Assembly: GCA_045536425.1 (NCBI GenBank)
Contig: JAZSNN010000026.1
Location: forward strand, 1 to 64,000
Direction: 5' to 3'
Source of the DNA: UBA11540 sp045536425
GTDB lineage: Bacteria; Bacillota; Clostridia; Oscillospirales; Ruminococcaceae
DNA length: 64,000 nucleotides
The first letter of the stretch is position 1. Every line of letters begins with the position of its first letter. Below are positions 1 to 6,957 of the stretch, in pieces. A program made the translations under genes and the position numbers. Under the pieces are notes generated by a model. It was not told the origin of the DNA, did no database searches, and saw only the letters and a program-made list of their open reading frames with translations.

Positions 1-26
1 AGATTTTTCCAATGTCTGTCGGTTTG

Positions 27-635
27 TTATTTTGTCATCTTCTTTATCTTGCCTTCGTATTTGGGTTTGTAGACCCTTTTTGGCTCGAGAGTTTTTTGCA
101 CCGCGCTTCTGAAATCGTCCATCGTGAGATCAAAGAGCGAAAACCAATGCTCGACGTCCGCGTGGTTTGACGCGATGCCCATTTTACACGCTTCGCGGTG
201 GGAGAGGATTTTGTCGGGCGTGAGCCTCAGCTTTCTGCAAAAATGCGCCGTGAGCTCCACCGCGTTGTCATATCGGTCGTAGAAATCCACGTACACCAAA
301 AAGTCGTCGGGGTCATATTTTTCGCGGTCGATTTTGGTGTGTGCCGAGTCGAGATAGACAATGTTTTTCGGCTCACAGATCTCAAACCCCACGGTTTTTG
401 CGTTGCCCTTTTTCCCAACGTGCCACGCGAGATAGTTTAGAGGCAGGGTGTGATAGGCGCCAATGTTGTCCACCATTCCGTGCACCGAGAGGGTGTCGGG
501 ACGGTTCCAACGCTTGAAAAGAGCGCCCTTATCCTTGTACCCGACCCCCGTCGAATGAACGATGATAAACTCGGGCGAGATTTTTGTGGGCGAGAGAAAG
601 CAAGAATTTTTTTCAAGAAATTTTTTCTCTATCAT
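27..635 (-). CDS. Phage-type endolysin, N-acetylmuramoyl-L-alanine amidase
   Basis: This 202-residue protein is predicted to cut the bond between muramic acid and the stem peptide of peptidoglycan. It shows an Amidase_2/PGRP-like layout: IVHSTG with a likely zinc ligand His27, an aromatic AWHVGKKGN segment near 70-78, and SHREA (His146) followed by a His/Asp cluster at 158-163. There is no signal peptide, as expected for an enzyme released by the holin encoded just upstream. I chose the ATG at 635, which has a GAGAGG ribosome site, over an in-frame start at 659. The gene overlaps the holin by 23 bases and is the last gene of the cassette visible here. The basic Lys-rich tail (about 185-202) may bind the wall. 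Endolysin assignment is firm; substrate linkage is inferred from the family. Confidence 0.85.
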   Translation of the reverse strand: MIEKKFLEKNSCFLSPTKISPEFIIVHSTGVGYKDKGALFKRWNRPDTLSVHGMVDNIGAYHTLPLNYLAWHVGKKGNAKTVGFEICEPKNIVYLDSAHTKIDREKYDPDDFLVYVDFYDRYDNAVELTAHFCRKLRLTPDKILSHREACKMGIASNHADVEHWFSLFDLTMDDFRSAVQKTLEPKRVYKPKYEGKIKKMTK

Positions 636-831
636 CAAAAGCCCTCTCGCTGTCCACAAGTCCCTCGCCGATTATGTAGGCTATTGCGGTCGCTCCTGCC
701 ATAATGATACCCGCAATCTGTACCGTTATTTCTTCACTAACGCCAAACGCGAGTAGAAGCGGGGTTACAAAGCCTATAATCGCTGTCCAAAATTTTCTGC
801 TAGTCAGCTTCTTTTTCCAATCTGTCTGCAT
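613..831 (-). CDS. Phage holin
   Basis: A 72-residue protein with a short charged N-terminus (WKKKLTSRKFW), a hydrophobic segment at about 15-31, a short polar turn (SEEITVQ), a second hydrophobic segment at about 37-54 and a charged tail. This two-segment layout and the position directly before an amidase are typical of holins, which form membrane lesions that let the endolysin reach the wall. It starts 9 bases after the XhlA-like gene. The exact holin family was not assigned. Confidence 0.82.
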   Translation of the reverse strand: MQTDWKKKLTSRKFWTAIIGFVTPLLLAFGVSEEITVQIAGIIMAGATAIAYIIGEGLVDSERAFDDREKIS

Positions 832-840
832 ATCTTCCTC

Positions 841-1083
841 CTATTTGTGATACTGTTCAAGGTCAGAAAGCCGATGGTTTATGACCTTGATTTCTTCCTC
901 TTCGACCGCGTCCGCCTTTTCGAGAAGATAAACGCGCTCGATAACGTTGTTGTGTCGGTCGACCTTTTTTTCGAGCTGTTCGATGCGGTAGTTGGTGAGT
1001 CTTGTGTTCAACAGAATACCGCCAAAGGTGCCAACCGCGCTTCCGAGAAGCGCAATGAGTGAAACGACAATCTCAGAGCTCAT
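841..1083 (-). CDS. XhlA-like holin-associated membrane/coiled-coil protein
   Basis: An 80-residue protein with an N-terminal membrane segment (about 5-25, rich in Val, Ala and Gly) followed by a heptad-like stretch, RIEQLEKKVDRHNNVIERVYLLE and onward. This matches small phage proteins of the XhlA / DUF7365 type that sit next to holins and are thought to anchor or assist lysis. It lies between the 35-residue CD1375-like gene and the holin in one tight operon. Its precise role is inferred from context only. Confidence 0.7.
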   Translation of the reverse strand: MSSEIVVSLIALLGSAVGTFGGILLNTRLTNYRIEQLEKKVDRHNNVIERVYLLEKADAVEEEEIKVINHRLSDLEQYHK

Positions 1084-1084
1084 A

Positions 1085-1192
1085 TCACACCATCTGTGCG
1101 AGGAGCTTTTGCACCTGCGCCTTGAGAATGGCGGGAACGTCGTCGATGGTTTTGAGACCCTTTCGTATCAATTCCGCATAAATTTTTGCCAT
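1085..1192 (-). CDS. Very small CD1375-family-like phage protein
   Basis: A 35-residue protein that begins MAKIYAELIRKGLKTIDDVP and ends in LAQMV. It resembles the tiny CD1375/XkdX-like proteins found between tail-fibre and lysis genes in Firmicutes phages. A strong ribosome site (AAGGGGTG) precedes the ATG at 1192. It ends one base before the XhlA-like start and begins one base before the end of its upstream neighbour. Function is unknown in the family. Confidence 0.7.
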   Translation of the reverse strand: MAKIYAELIRKGLKTIDDVPAILKAQVQKLLAQMV

Positions 1193-1193
1193 A

Positions 1194-1454
1194 CTACATC
1201 ACCCCTTCGTAGATTTCACAGAGCGCCAATTGTGTGTCTGTGAGTTGTGTTTCGAGCTCGGCATTTTTCTCGCTCAAAAGCGCGATATACTCGTCTTTGG
1301 TATAGCGTCTTTGGTCAAACTCATATTCGGTATAAACCGCACCGCAGAGCTCAAATTTTATCTCTCTAACGTTCAGGTTTTCCAAAACGCTCTTGCCGTC
1401 AAATACAATAGGCTCGGGACAAACCTCGCTTCTTACTGATTTGTAAAATATCAT
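1194..1454 (-). CDS. Hypothetical tail-fibre-associated phage protein
   Basis: An 86-residue protein with a mixed N-terminal part and a helical C-terminal part (DEYIALLSEKNAELETQL) that could form a coiled coil. Its ATG overlaps the stop codon of the tail-fibre gene (ATGA), which suggests translational coupling and a role in fibre folding or attachment. I do not recognise a family. The position matches small accessory or chaperone-like genes that follow receptor-binding proteins in phages. Confidence 0.6.
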   Translation of the reverse strand: MIFYKSVRSEVCPEPIVFDGKSVLENLNVREIKFELCGAVYTEYEFDQRRYTKDEYIALLSEKNAELETQLTDTQLALCEIYEGVM

Positions 1455-3301
1455 AAAACTCCTCCTTTTGTAGCCGACGGGATATACAAGAGTCTACCGC
1501 CTGCGATATACACGCTAACAGCGTGGTGATAAGAAAAATGCCAACAAAATCCGCCCGCGCCAAGAGCACCTGTCCAGCAGTTTCCACAGCACGCCACGTT
1601 GTAGCCGTTCAGGCTTGGTGAAACGACAGATGTGTCGCCAATAGGAGCGACCGAAGTTCCGCCTACCGCCGAGGCGACGAAAAGCCAGTCAAATTCCTCA
1701 TCACCATAGCCCAAAGCCGACACATAGCCTGAGCGGGTGTTTGGAAGGGTAAAGCCGACCGCCTTGTAGTCGCCATCCTTCACGCCTTCTGTGAAGTTGG
1801 TTTTGCTTGTGATGTAGAGTTGACCGCCATTCATAGTGCCGTCACCCCAAACATTGATACCCTCGACAAACTTCCAGATGTTGCCATACGGGTTTTCGAT
1901 TCCGCGATAGGAAATCGAGAGATTCTTGTCGGTGTAGACGGTCTCAACACCGTTAATTTCGTTTGTAGTTTCTGTGGCGACACCCGTTTTGTTGCCGAGC
2001 GAGGATGTACTGCCTGTGAGAGACGAAGCGTTGTAGGTGCCATCGTTTGTGATTTGGATGACTCCGTTGCCAATCTTCTCTTGTGTATTAAAGCATCCAA
2101 ACTCAATCAGCATCAAAAGCTGGTTTGCGCTGACAGCCTGTATCGTTTCGATGTGCCAACCGTCACCGCGTGATTTTGCAAGAGACTCAAGATTTGCCCT
2201 TGTCAGCTTCTTGTACTTGCCCGAAATTGCCTTCACGCCCGAAACCGAGCAGAGTCTGTCGTTTACAAGGTCGAGCTCTGTCGAGGTGTCTGTACCGTCG
2301 TGGGCATAGTCACCCTTAGACTCATCCCACAAACTGCCCTCAAAGGCAGAATAGAGGATAAACTCAAGCTCATCGCCGTTTGAGTTAATAAACGCAGGAT
2401 GAAGCTTAAAGCCCATTCTCGCGGTTTCGGAAATATAGTAGTTTGCCTTTTTGATGAGGTATCCGAGACCGCCCTCGTTCTTTTCAAGCTTCGTGGGAAC
2501 AACGCGGTAGTAGAATCTCGGCTGATACACCATAACCTGTCCGTTTGTGCCGTCCTCGCGGTAGTTTTCGTCCCCATAAAAAGCGACGATTGTGCCGTTG
2601 TCCGAAACGTTACAGCGACGTCTGCCACCATACATCGAAAAGCAGTTGAAATCCTCACCCGCATTCATACCCTTTGCACCTGCAAGTCGGGTAAAGGTGT
2701 TGTTTTCAAAATCCGCCTCAAGACCGAGAATCTGTTCGTCGTCATAGCCGAGAAAAGCCTGTATGTTGTCAGCCATCTCCGTAACAATGTTTGTGGCATC
2801 GGCGATACCTGTGAGACTGTGTCTGAGCTCGGATATATCCTTTTGAGCATTCAAAACGTTAACCGAAGACTCCTGAACAGCACTCAAAACATCTGAAAGC
2901 ATACCCGGATAGTCCGATTCAACCTCTTTTGTGTCGGTCAAGGGCTTTGCAATCATCAAATCGACACTGCGACTTGTAAACTCAAAAGGAACAGCGGGAT
3001 TGTCAAAAGAAAACTCTATCTTCACCTTTCCGCTTCTGCAGGTCATCTCTCTGTTTATAGGGAAGAAAAAGTATACCAAACCGTCTTGTGAAAACTTTTC
3101 GGTACATACTAGATTGTACAGATAACCGTTGTCTGCTTTTAGATGAAGAGAAACTGTAGACTCAAACAAATCCACATCGTCCCACTTCTGAAGAGTACCG
3201 AGAACTATCTTCTCTATACCGTGGTCTCTCTCCACACCCAAGGAGTAGGAGTCAGGCAACAGATTTCTGTTTTGATCCATAATTATTGAAACAAAATTCA
3301 T
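1451..3301 (-). CDS. Phage tail fibre / receptor-binding protein with C-type-lectin-like C-terminus
   Basis: A 616-residue structural protein. Residues 1-125 look like a baseplate upper protein (BppU-like) beta domain. About 125-190 is helical and likely trimerising. The remainder resembles the FGE/C-type-lectin-like fibre heads of gut Firmicutes phages, with TRANLESLAKSRGDGWH, YRGIENPYGNIWKFVEGIN and a final GGRLLYIPSATKG. The last 50 residues hold four Cys and many aromatic or His residues in a Gly-rich frame, the look of a diversity-generating-retroelement target, though no reverse transcriptase or template is in the window. The ATG at 3301 has ACGGAGGT upstream. The gene lies downstream of a terminator, so it probably has its own promoter at 3302-3390. 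Ligand unknown. Confidence 0.8.
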   Translation of the reverse strand: MNFVSIIMDQNRNLLPDSYSLGVERDHGIEKIVLGTLQKWDDVDLFESTVSLHLKADNGYLYNLVCTEKFSQDGLVYFFFPINREMTCRSGKVKIEFSFDNPAVPFEFTSRSVDLMIAKPLTDTKEVESDYPGMLSDVLSAVQESSVNVLNAQKDISELRHSLTGIADATNIVTEMADNIQAFLGYDDEQILGLEADFENNTFTRLAGAKGMNAGEDFNCFSMYGGRRRCNVSDNGTIVAFYGDENYREDGTNGQVMVYQPRFYYRVVPTKLEKNEGGLGYLIKKANYYISETARMGFKLHPAFINSNGDELEFILYSAFEGSLWDESKGDYAHDGTDTSTELDLVNDRLCSVSGVKAISGKYKKLTRANLESLAKSRGDGWHIETIQAVSANQLLMLIEFGCFNTQEKIGNGVIQITNDGTYNASSLTGSTSSLGNKTGVATETTNEINGVETVYTDKNLSISYRGIENPYGNIWKFVEGINVWGDGTMNGGQLYITSKTNFTEGVKDGDYKAVGFTLPNTRSGYVSALGYGDEEFDWLFVASAVGGTSVAPIGDTSVVSPSLNGYNVACCGNCWTGALGAGGFCWHFSYHHAVSVYIAGGRLLYIPSATKGGVL

Positions 3302-3389
3302 TTTTACCTCCGTAAAATTTTAGTATATTTGTCCGTCTATATAAGGCGCGGCAAACGGCAAAAATCTTGCTTGTTTTTGGTAATTTCTG

Positions 3390-3426
3390 GTAAATTCAAA
3401 AAAATACTTTGGCATCTCTGCCAAAG
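3390..3426 (-). terminator. Rho-independent terminator after the sigma-like gene
   Basis: On the minus strand an 8-bp perfect stem (CTTTGGCA / TGCCAAAG) with a 4-base loop is followed by TATTTTTTT. It separates the early regulatory pair from the tail-fibre gene, implying separate transcription of the late genes. Confidence 0.85.
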
Positions 3427-3429
3427 CAT

Positions 3430-3711
3430 TTATCTGAGAAAGTATTTTGCGTTTCTTTTCAGCACCTTTTTTGCGGTACAGACTCTGGAATATACAGCCT
3501 GTGGGCTGATGCACAGCTCGTCGGCTATCTCAGCGGGTCTGAGCCCCTCTACCGAAAGCGCAAGGACCTCCCGCTGAGGCTCGGTCAGCATAAACAAAAG
3601 CTGCCGCGCGGTTTCTATAGCGACCTCGTCCTCCTCGTCGACCTGCATATATCTGTTAAACCCGAAAAAATGCTCACTTCGTTGCGTGAGCGAGGATATT
3701 GATTTGCTCAT
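3430..3711 (-). CDS. Sigma-70 region 4-like phage transcription regulator
   Basis: A 93-residue protein whose C-terminal half (LTEPQREVLALSVEGLRPAEIADELCISPQAVYSRVCTAKK, about 42-85) is a sigma region 4/LuxR-like helix-turn-helix. Such small sigma-like or ArpU-like factors switch on late genes in Firmicutes phages. It overlaps the upstream coiled-coil gene by 38 bases and is followed by a terminator. I infer that it activates the tail-fibre/lysis promoter just downstream, analogous to sigma factors paired with holins in clostridial toxin or bacteriocin loci. No direct evidence of target is available. Confidence 0.75.
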   Translation of the reverse strand: MSKSISSLTQRSEHFFGFNRYMQVDEEDEVAIETARQLLFMLTEPQREVLALSVEGLRPAEIADELCISPQAVYSRVCTAKKVLKRNAKYFLR

Positions 3712-3949
3712 CGCTCATACCCCCTGCCAGAAGGTATTTTTTAATCATCCTCTGCCACGCGCGTGTCTGGTCAAGACAGCGCCTGAGACGGCGGATGCGG
3801 TTGTAAAATTCTGCATATTTTTGACTGCGCGAGTCGAACATCGTCTGCTCCAAAACGAGAAACTCGATTCTCTTTTCGAGCAGCTTACAGCTCTCTTCAT
3901 ATTCAATATAGAGCTTTTCCATAACGTTTAGGTATTCTTTAGTAGTCAA
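3674..3949 (-). CDS. Helical phage protein preceding the sigma-like gene
   Basis: A 91-residue, highly charged helical protein (MEKLYIEYEESCKLLEKRIEFLVLEQ... and RRLRRCLDQTRAWQRMIKK). The best start is a TTG at 3949 with AAGGAGAT six bases upstream; the first in-frame ATG is at 3922 without a ribosome site. It is the first gene behind the strong operator-covered promoter at 4020-4048 and overlaps the next gene, so both are probably made together. It could be a partner or anti-factor of the sigma-like protein, similar in layout to DUF1492-type phage regulators; this is a guess. Confidence 0.65.
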   Translation of the reverse strand: MTTKEYLNVMEKLYIEYEESCKLLEKRIEFLVLEQTMFDSRSQKYAEFYNRIRRLRRCLDQTRAWQRMIKKYLLAGGMSDEQINILAHATK

Positions 3950-3965
3950 CTGTATCTCCTTTTCT

Positions 3966-3978
3966 ACACGTATTGTGT
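3966..3978. promoter_or_regulatory. Operator O1 (ACAC-N5-GTGT)
   Basis: The dyad ACAC-GTATT-GTGT lies between the minus-strand promoter and the TTG start. The 15-base sequence CTACACGTATTGTGT is an exact reverse complement of the one at O2, with centres 62 bp apart, about six helical turns. A repressor bound at both could loop the DNA. Confidence 0.7.
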
Positions 3979-4019
3979 TGAGTTTGTTATAATAAATTTT
4001 AATTTTCCCCTGCAAATAT

Positions 4020-4048
4020 AATATATCACACAATACGTGTAGTGTCAA
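4020..4048 (-). promoter_or_regulatory. Strong promoter for the phage-like early genes
   Basis: Minus-strand TTGACA (4043-4048) and TATATT (4020-4025) are separated by exactly 17 bases, and operator O2 occupies the spacer. This is a near-consensus housekeeping promoter built to be blocked by the divergent XRE repressor. Confidence 0.85.
4028..4040. promoter_or_regulatory. Operator O2 (ACAC-N5-GTGT)
   Basis: The dyad ACAC-AATAC-GTGT sits within the spacer of the minus-strand promoter, so a bound repressor would exclude RNA polymerase. It is the exact inverse of O1 over 15 bases. Confidence 0.75.
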
Positions 4049-4068
4049 TAGTGTTTCAGAAAAAATAA

Positions 4069-4097
4069 TTGATTTTTTACACAAATCGTGGTACAAT
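4069..4097 (+). promoter_or_regulatory. Promoter of the XRE repressor-hflX transcript
   Basis: TTGATT (4069-4074) and TACAAT (4092-4097) have a 17-base spacer that contains operator O3, with O4 just downstream. This arrangement predicts negative autoregulation of the repressor and, with it, hflX. Confidence 0.75.
4079..4091. promoter_or_regulatory. Operator O3 (ACAC-N5-GTGG)
   Basis: An imperfect copy of the dyad (ACAC-AAATC-GTGG) inside the spacer of the repressor promoter. It starts 25 bp before O4. Confidence 0.55.
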
Positions 4098-4103
4098 GAT
4101 ACT

Positions 4104-4116
4104 ACACGAAATGTGA
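4104..4116. promoter_or_regulatory. Operator O4 (ACAC-N5-GTGA)
   Basis: A further imperfect copy (ACAC-GAAAT-GTGA, preceded by CT as in O1) at the expected transcription start of the repressor gene, consistent with feedback repression. Confidence 0.55.
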
Positions 4117-4135
4117 AAAAGAAAGGGATGGCAAA

Positions 4136-4501
4136 ATGTTCGGTGAAAATCTCAAGAGCCTCAGAAAAAAGACGGGATATACACAAGGCGAGTTTGCAAA
4201 AAAGCTGGGGATCAGCGCCTCTGCCGTGGGAATGTACGAGCAGGGAAGACGAGAGCCCGACCAAAAGCTGCTTTTAAAGATGGCACAGACCTTGGGCGTG
4301 TCGGTGGACAGACTTTTGGGTGACGAGGCAGGGGAGATGGAGCTCGATGAGATGATTGAGAGCGTCATCGACAAGCTGATTGTGGAATACACCCTCACAC
4401 ACAACGGCAAGGTGCTCGGCGAGGACGAGGTGCAGAGCGTGGTAAACGCCATAAGACTCGGAGTGCAGTTTGCCGCTTCGGATATAGAAAATAACGACTA
4501 G
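4136..4501 (+). CDS. XRE-family (CI-like) transcriptional repressor
   Basis: A 121-residue protein with a classic N-terminal helix-turn-helix (LKSLRKKTGYTQGEFAKKLGISASAVGMYEQGRREPD, about 6-42) and a short acidic helical C-terminal half that probably dimerises. It has no peptidase domain, so it is not a LexA/CI-type self-cleaving repressor. It faces the phage-like genes across four similar operators and likely silences them while limiting its own level. It stops eight bases before hflX, whose ribosome site overlaps its stop codon. It could alternatively be a host regulator; the operator arrangement favours the cassette. Confidence 0.85.
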   Translation: MFGENLKSLRKKTGYTQGEFAKKLGISASAVGMYEQGRREPDQKLLLKMAQTLGVSVDRLLGDEAGEMELDEMIESVIDKLIVEYTLTHNGKVLGEDEVQSVVNAIRLGVQFAASDIENND

Positions 4502-4509
4502 GAGAAAAT

Positions 4510-5754
4510 ATGCCTGAGATTAACGATAAAAAAATTCAACGTGCTGTGCTTGTCGGCATTGATTTGGGCGAGTATGATATGGATGTTTCGCTCGACGAGC
4601 TCGAAGAACTCGCAAAAACTGCGGGAGCAGAGGTTGTCGCAAGACTTGTGCAGAAGCGCCCCGAGCCTGACAAGGCGACGGGAATAGGCGAGGGAAAACT
4701 CGAGGAGCTAAAGGAAATCTGCGAGAACAACGACATCGATTTGATAATATTCGACTGTGAGCTTTCCCCCTCACAGCTCAAAAACATCGAGGATTTTGCG
4801 GATATCGACACCGTCGACCGCACGATGCTGATTCTCGATATCTTCGCTCAAAGAGCGCTCACCGCTGAGGGCAAGCTGCAGGTCGAACTCGCACAGCAGA
4901 AATATATGATGCCAAGACTTATGGGACTCGGTAAAAAGCTGTCAAGACTCGGTGGCGGAATCGGCACAAGAGGCCCCGGTGAAAGTAAGCTCGAAACCGA
5001 CAGAAGACACATTCGTCAGCGCATAGAAAAACTCAAAAGCGACCTTTCGGAACTCGAAAAACGCAGAGATTTCCTGCGCTCGAGGAGAAAAAAGGACGAG
5101 GTGCTGACAGTAGCCATCGTCGGATATACAAACGTCGGAAAATCCACCCTTTTAAATACCCTCACGGGCGCGGGTGTACTCGCTGAGAACAAGCTGTTTG
5201 CAACGCTCGATTTGACCTCGAGAGGACTCGAGCTTCCCGACGGAAGAACAGCGGTGTTTATAGATACGGTTGGACTCATCAGAAGACTTCCGCACCACCT
5301 TGTCGAAGCGTTTAAATCCACTCTTGAGGAGGCGGCAAATGCCGACTTGATACTCAACGTCTGCGACGTGTCCGACCCCGAAGCCAATATTCAGTGCGAG
5401 GTCACGCAGAATCTTCTAAACGAGCTCGGTGCAAACGAGATTCCCACGATTACTGTGCTCAACAAGGTTGATGCCGCAACAGAGCACGAGTTTTTGATAG
5501 ACGGTCTTGACACCGTTGCGATCTCCGCCAAAAACGGCATTGGGCTCGATACGCTTTTACAAGCGGTTTCCAAAAAGCTTCGCCAGACCCACACAAAATG
5601 CGACCTGCTCATTCCCTATAGCGAGGGCGGTCTTTTGGGCGAAATTCGCGACAGCGGAAAGCTGATTTCGGAGGAATACGACGCCGAAGGCTACAAGATA
5701 ACCGCCTCGGTGGACAATAGAATTTTGTACAAGGTAGAAAAGTATAAGATATAA
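4510..5754 (+). CDS. hflX: Ribosome-associated GTPase HflX
   Basis: A 414-residue GTPase that binds 50S/70S ribosomes and splits or rescues stalled ones under stress. It has the HflX N-terminal domain with ATGIGEGKLEELKE, the glycine-rich linker LSRLGGGIGTRGPGESKLETDRR, a long charged helix, and the G domain with G1 GYTNVGKST (about 206-214), the G3 region DTVGLIRRLPHHL and G4 NKVD. Length is normal. It is placed so close to the repressor gene that co-transcription from the 4069-4097 promoter is likely, and a terminator follows. Family assignment is firm. Its link to the phage-like cassette is inference. Confidence 0.96.
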   Translation: MPEINDKKIQRAVLVGIDLGEYDMDVSLDELEELAKTAGAEVVARLVQKRPEPDKATGIGEGKLEELKEICENNDIDLIIFDCELSPSQLKNIEDFADIDTVDRTMLILDIFAQRALTAEGKLQVELAQQKYMMPRLMGLGKKLSRLGGGIGTRGPGESKLETDRRHIRQRIEKLKSDLSELEKRRDFLRSRRKKDEVLTVAIVGYTNVGKSTLLNTLTGAGVLAENKLFATLDLTSRGLELPDGRTAVFIDTVGLIRRLPHHLVEAFKSTLEEAANADLILNVCDVSDPEANIQCEVTQNLLNELGANEIPTITVLNKVDAATEHEFLIDGLDTVAISAKNGIGLDTLLQAVSKKLRQTHTKCDLLIPYSEGGLLGEIRDSGKLISEEYDAEGYKITASVDNRILYKVEKYKI

Positions 5755-5756
5755 CA

Positions 5757-5783
5757 AAAGCGACCGCGTTTTGCGGTCGCTTT
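5757..5783. terminator. Bidirectional terminator between hflX and the CDF gene
   Basis: An 11-bp perfect stem (AAAGCGACCGC / GCGGTCGCTTT) with a GTTTT loop lies between two convergent genes and can serve both strands. Confidence 0.85.
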
Positions 5784-5786
5784 AAC

Positions 5787-6956
5787 TTATGTATAGCTTC
5801 TGTCAACGGTGATGACACATTGATAGGTGCTGTTTTTCTCGTTTACAGCGGTCTTTATCCTCTGTGCGATGTCCTCTGCCTCGCGGTCGGAAAAGCTGTG
5901 CGGAACGACAATATCAAAGATGAGGTTTGTCTGTCCCTCACCGCTCACCATTCTGAAATCGTGCATCGTCACTCCGCAGTCGAGCGAGGCGATAACGTCG
6001 ATGACAACCTCTCTCGAGCTGTCGACCACCGCGTTGTTAACTTCGATTGGGTCCATGTGGATTACGAGGAAGATTCCCATCTCGTTTTGCACGTCACGCT
6101 CAATGCGGTCGATGGTTTCGTGTGCAAAGAGAATGTCGATGTTCGACGGCACCTCCGCGTGAATCGACGCCATAGACCTCGATGGGCCGTAGCTGTGTAT
6201 AACGAGGTCGTGTGTGCCGACGATTCCGTCATAGGAGAGCACCTTTTGGACAAGCGCGTCGCAGATTTTGGGGTCGGGAGCCTCGCCCAAAAGCGGTTTC
6301 ACGGTGTCTTTTATAATGTTGATGCCCGAAACGAAGATGAGTATTGCCACGATGATACCGATATATCCGTCGAGGTTAACCTCAAAGAACTCGAAGATGA
6401 GTATCGAAGCTACCGTCGCACCCGTCACCATAACGTCGTTTAGCGAGTCGGTGGCAGTAGCCTTGATGACCGAGGAGTTTGTCTTTTTCGCGAGCTTTCG
6501 GTTGAAGAACGAAAGCCACAGCTTTACAAGCATCGAGCCGACGAGAATTGCAATCGAGATATAGGAAAAATTGACCGCCTCGGGCGAGAAAATCTTTTCA
6601 AACGAGCTTTTGATGCAGGAAAGTCCAACCTCAAGGATGACAAACGCCACCAAAAGTGCCGAGATATATTCCGCCCTGCCGTGACCGAAGGGATGGTCCT
6701 TGTCGCTTGGTCTTGCCGCAATCTTCACGCCCACAAGGCTGATGACCGACGAAGCCGCATCGGACAGGTTATTGAACGCGTCTGCCATAACCGACACGCT
6801 GTTGATAACAATGCCAACCACAAGCTTTGCCAAAAACAAAAGCGCGTTACACAAGATTCCCACAACGCTCGATAGCATACCGTAGGCGGTGCGCACCTTT
6901 GCTGACTGCAGGTTTTCACAGTCGGGGACAAATTTTTTCACCAAAAATCCCGTCAT
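5787..6956 (-). CDS. Cation diffusion facilitator (CDF) metal exporter
   Basis: A 389-residue membrane antiporter of the CDF family, exporting a divalent metal (Zn, Mn, Fe or Co) in exchange for protons. It shows the family signature ADAFNNLSDAASS in the second transmembrane helix, HPFGHGRAEY in the following loop and TATDSLNDV in the fifth helix, with six hydrophobic segments before a cytoplasmic C-terminal domain. The tail is longer than in minimal members and looks like two ferredoxin-like halves. I chose the ATG at 6956, which has GAGGTG upstream and one base separating it from the preceding stop. Metal specificity cannot be set; NNxxD at the first site leans toward manganese-type members. 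Confidence 0.88.
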   Translation of the reverse strand: MTGFLVKKFVPDCENLQSAKVRTAYGMLSSVVGILCNALLFLAKLVVGIVINSVSVMADAFNNLSDAASSVISLVGVKIAARPSDKDHPFGHGRAEYISALLVAFVILEVGLSCIKSSFEKIFSPEAVNFSYISIAILVGSMLVKLWLSFFNRKLAKKTNSSVIKATATDSLNDVMVTGATVASILIFEFFEVNLDGYIGIIVAILIFVSGINIIKDTVKPLLGEAPDPKICDALVQKVLSYDGIVGTHDLVIHSYGPSRSMASIHAEVPSNIDILFAHETIDRIERDVQNEMGIFLVIHMDPIEVNNAVVDSSREVVIDVIASLDCGVTMHDFRMVSGEGQTNLIFDIVVPHSFSDREAEDIAQRIKTAVNEKNSTYQCVITVDRSYT

Positions 6957-6957
6957 T

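Noticed and set aside
1..1450. DGR reverse transcriptase or template repeat beside the tail-fibre gene
   Set aside because: All frames here are accounted for by lysis and small phage genes; no RT motif (YxDD) or AAC-rich copy of the fibre end was seen, so the DGR idea rests on the variable region alone.
1820..2896. Several plus-strand frames antisense to the tail-fibre gene
   Set aside because: They lack ribosome sites and overlap a gene with clear domain structure.
3320..3514. 64-codon minus-strand frame overlapping the terminator at 3390-3426
   Set aside because: It crosses a clear terminator, overlaps the sigma-like gene in another frame, and has no ribosome site.
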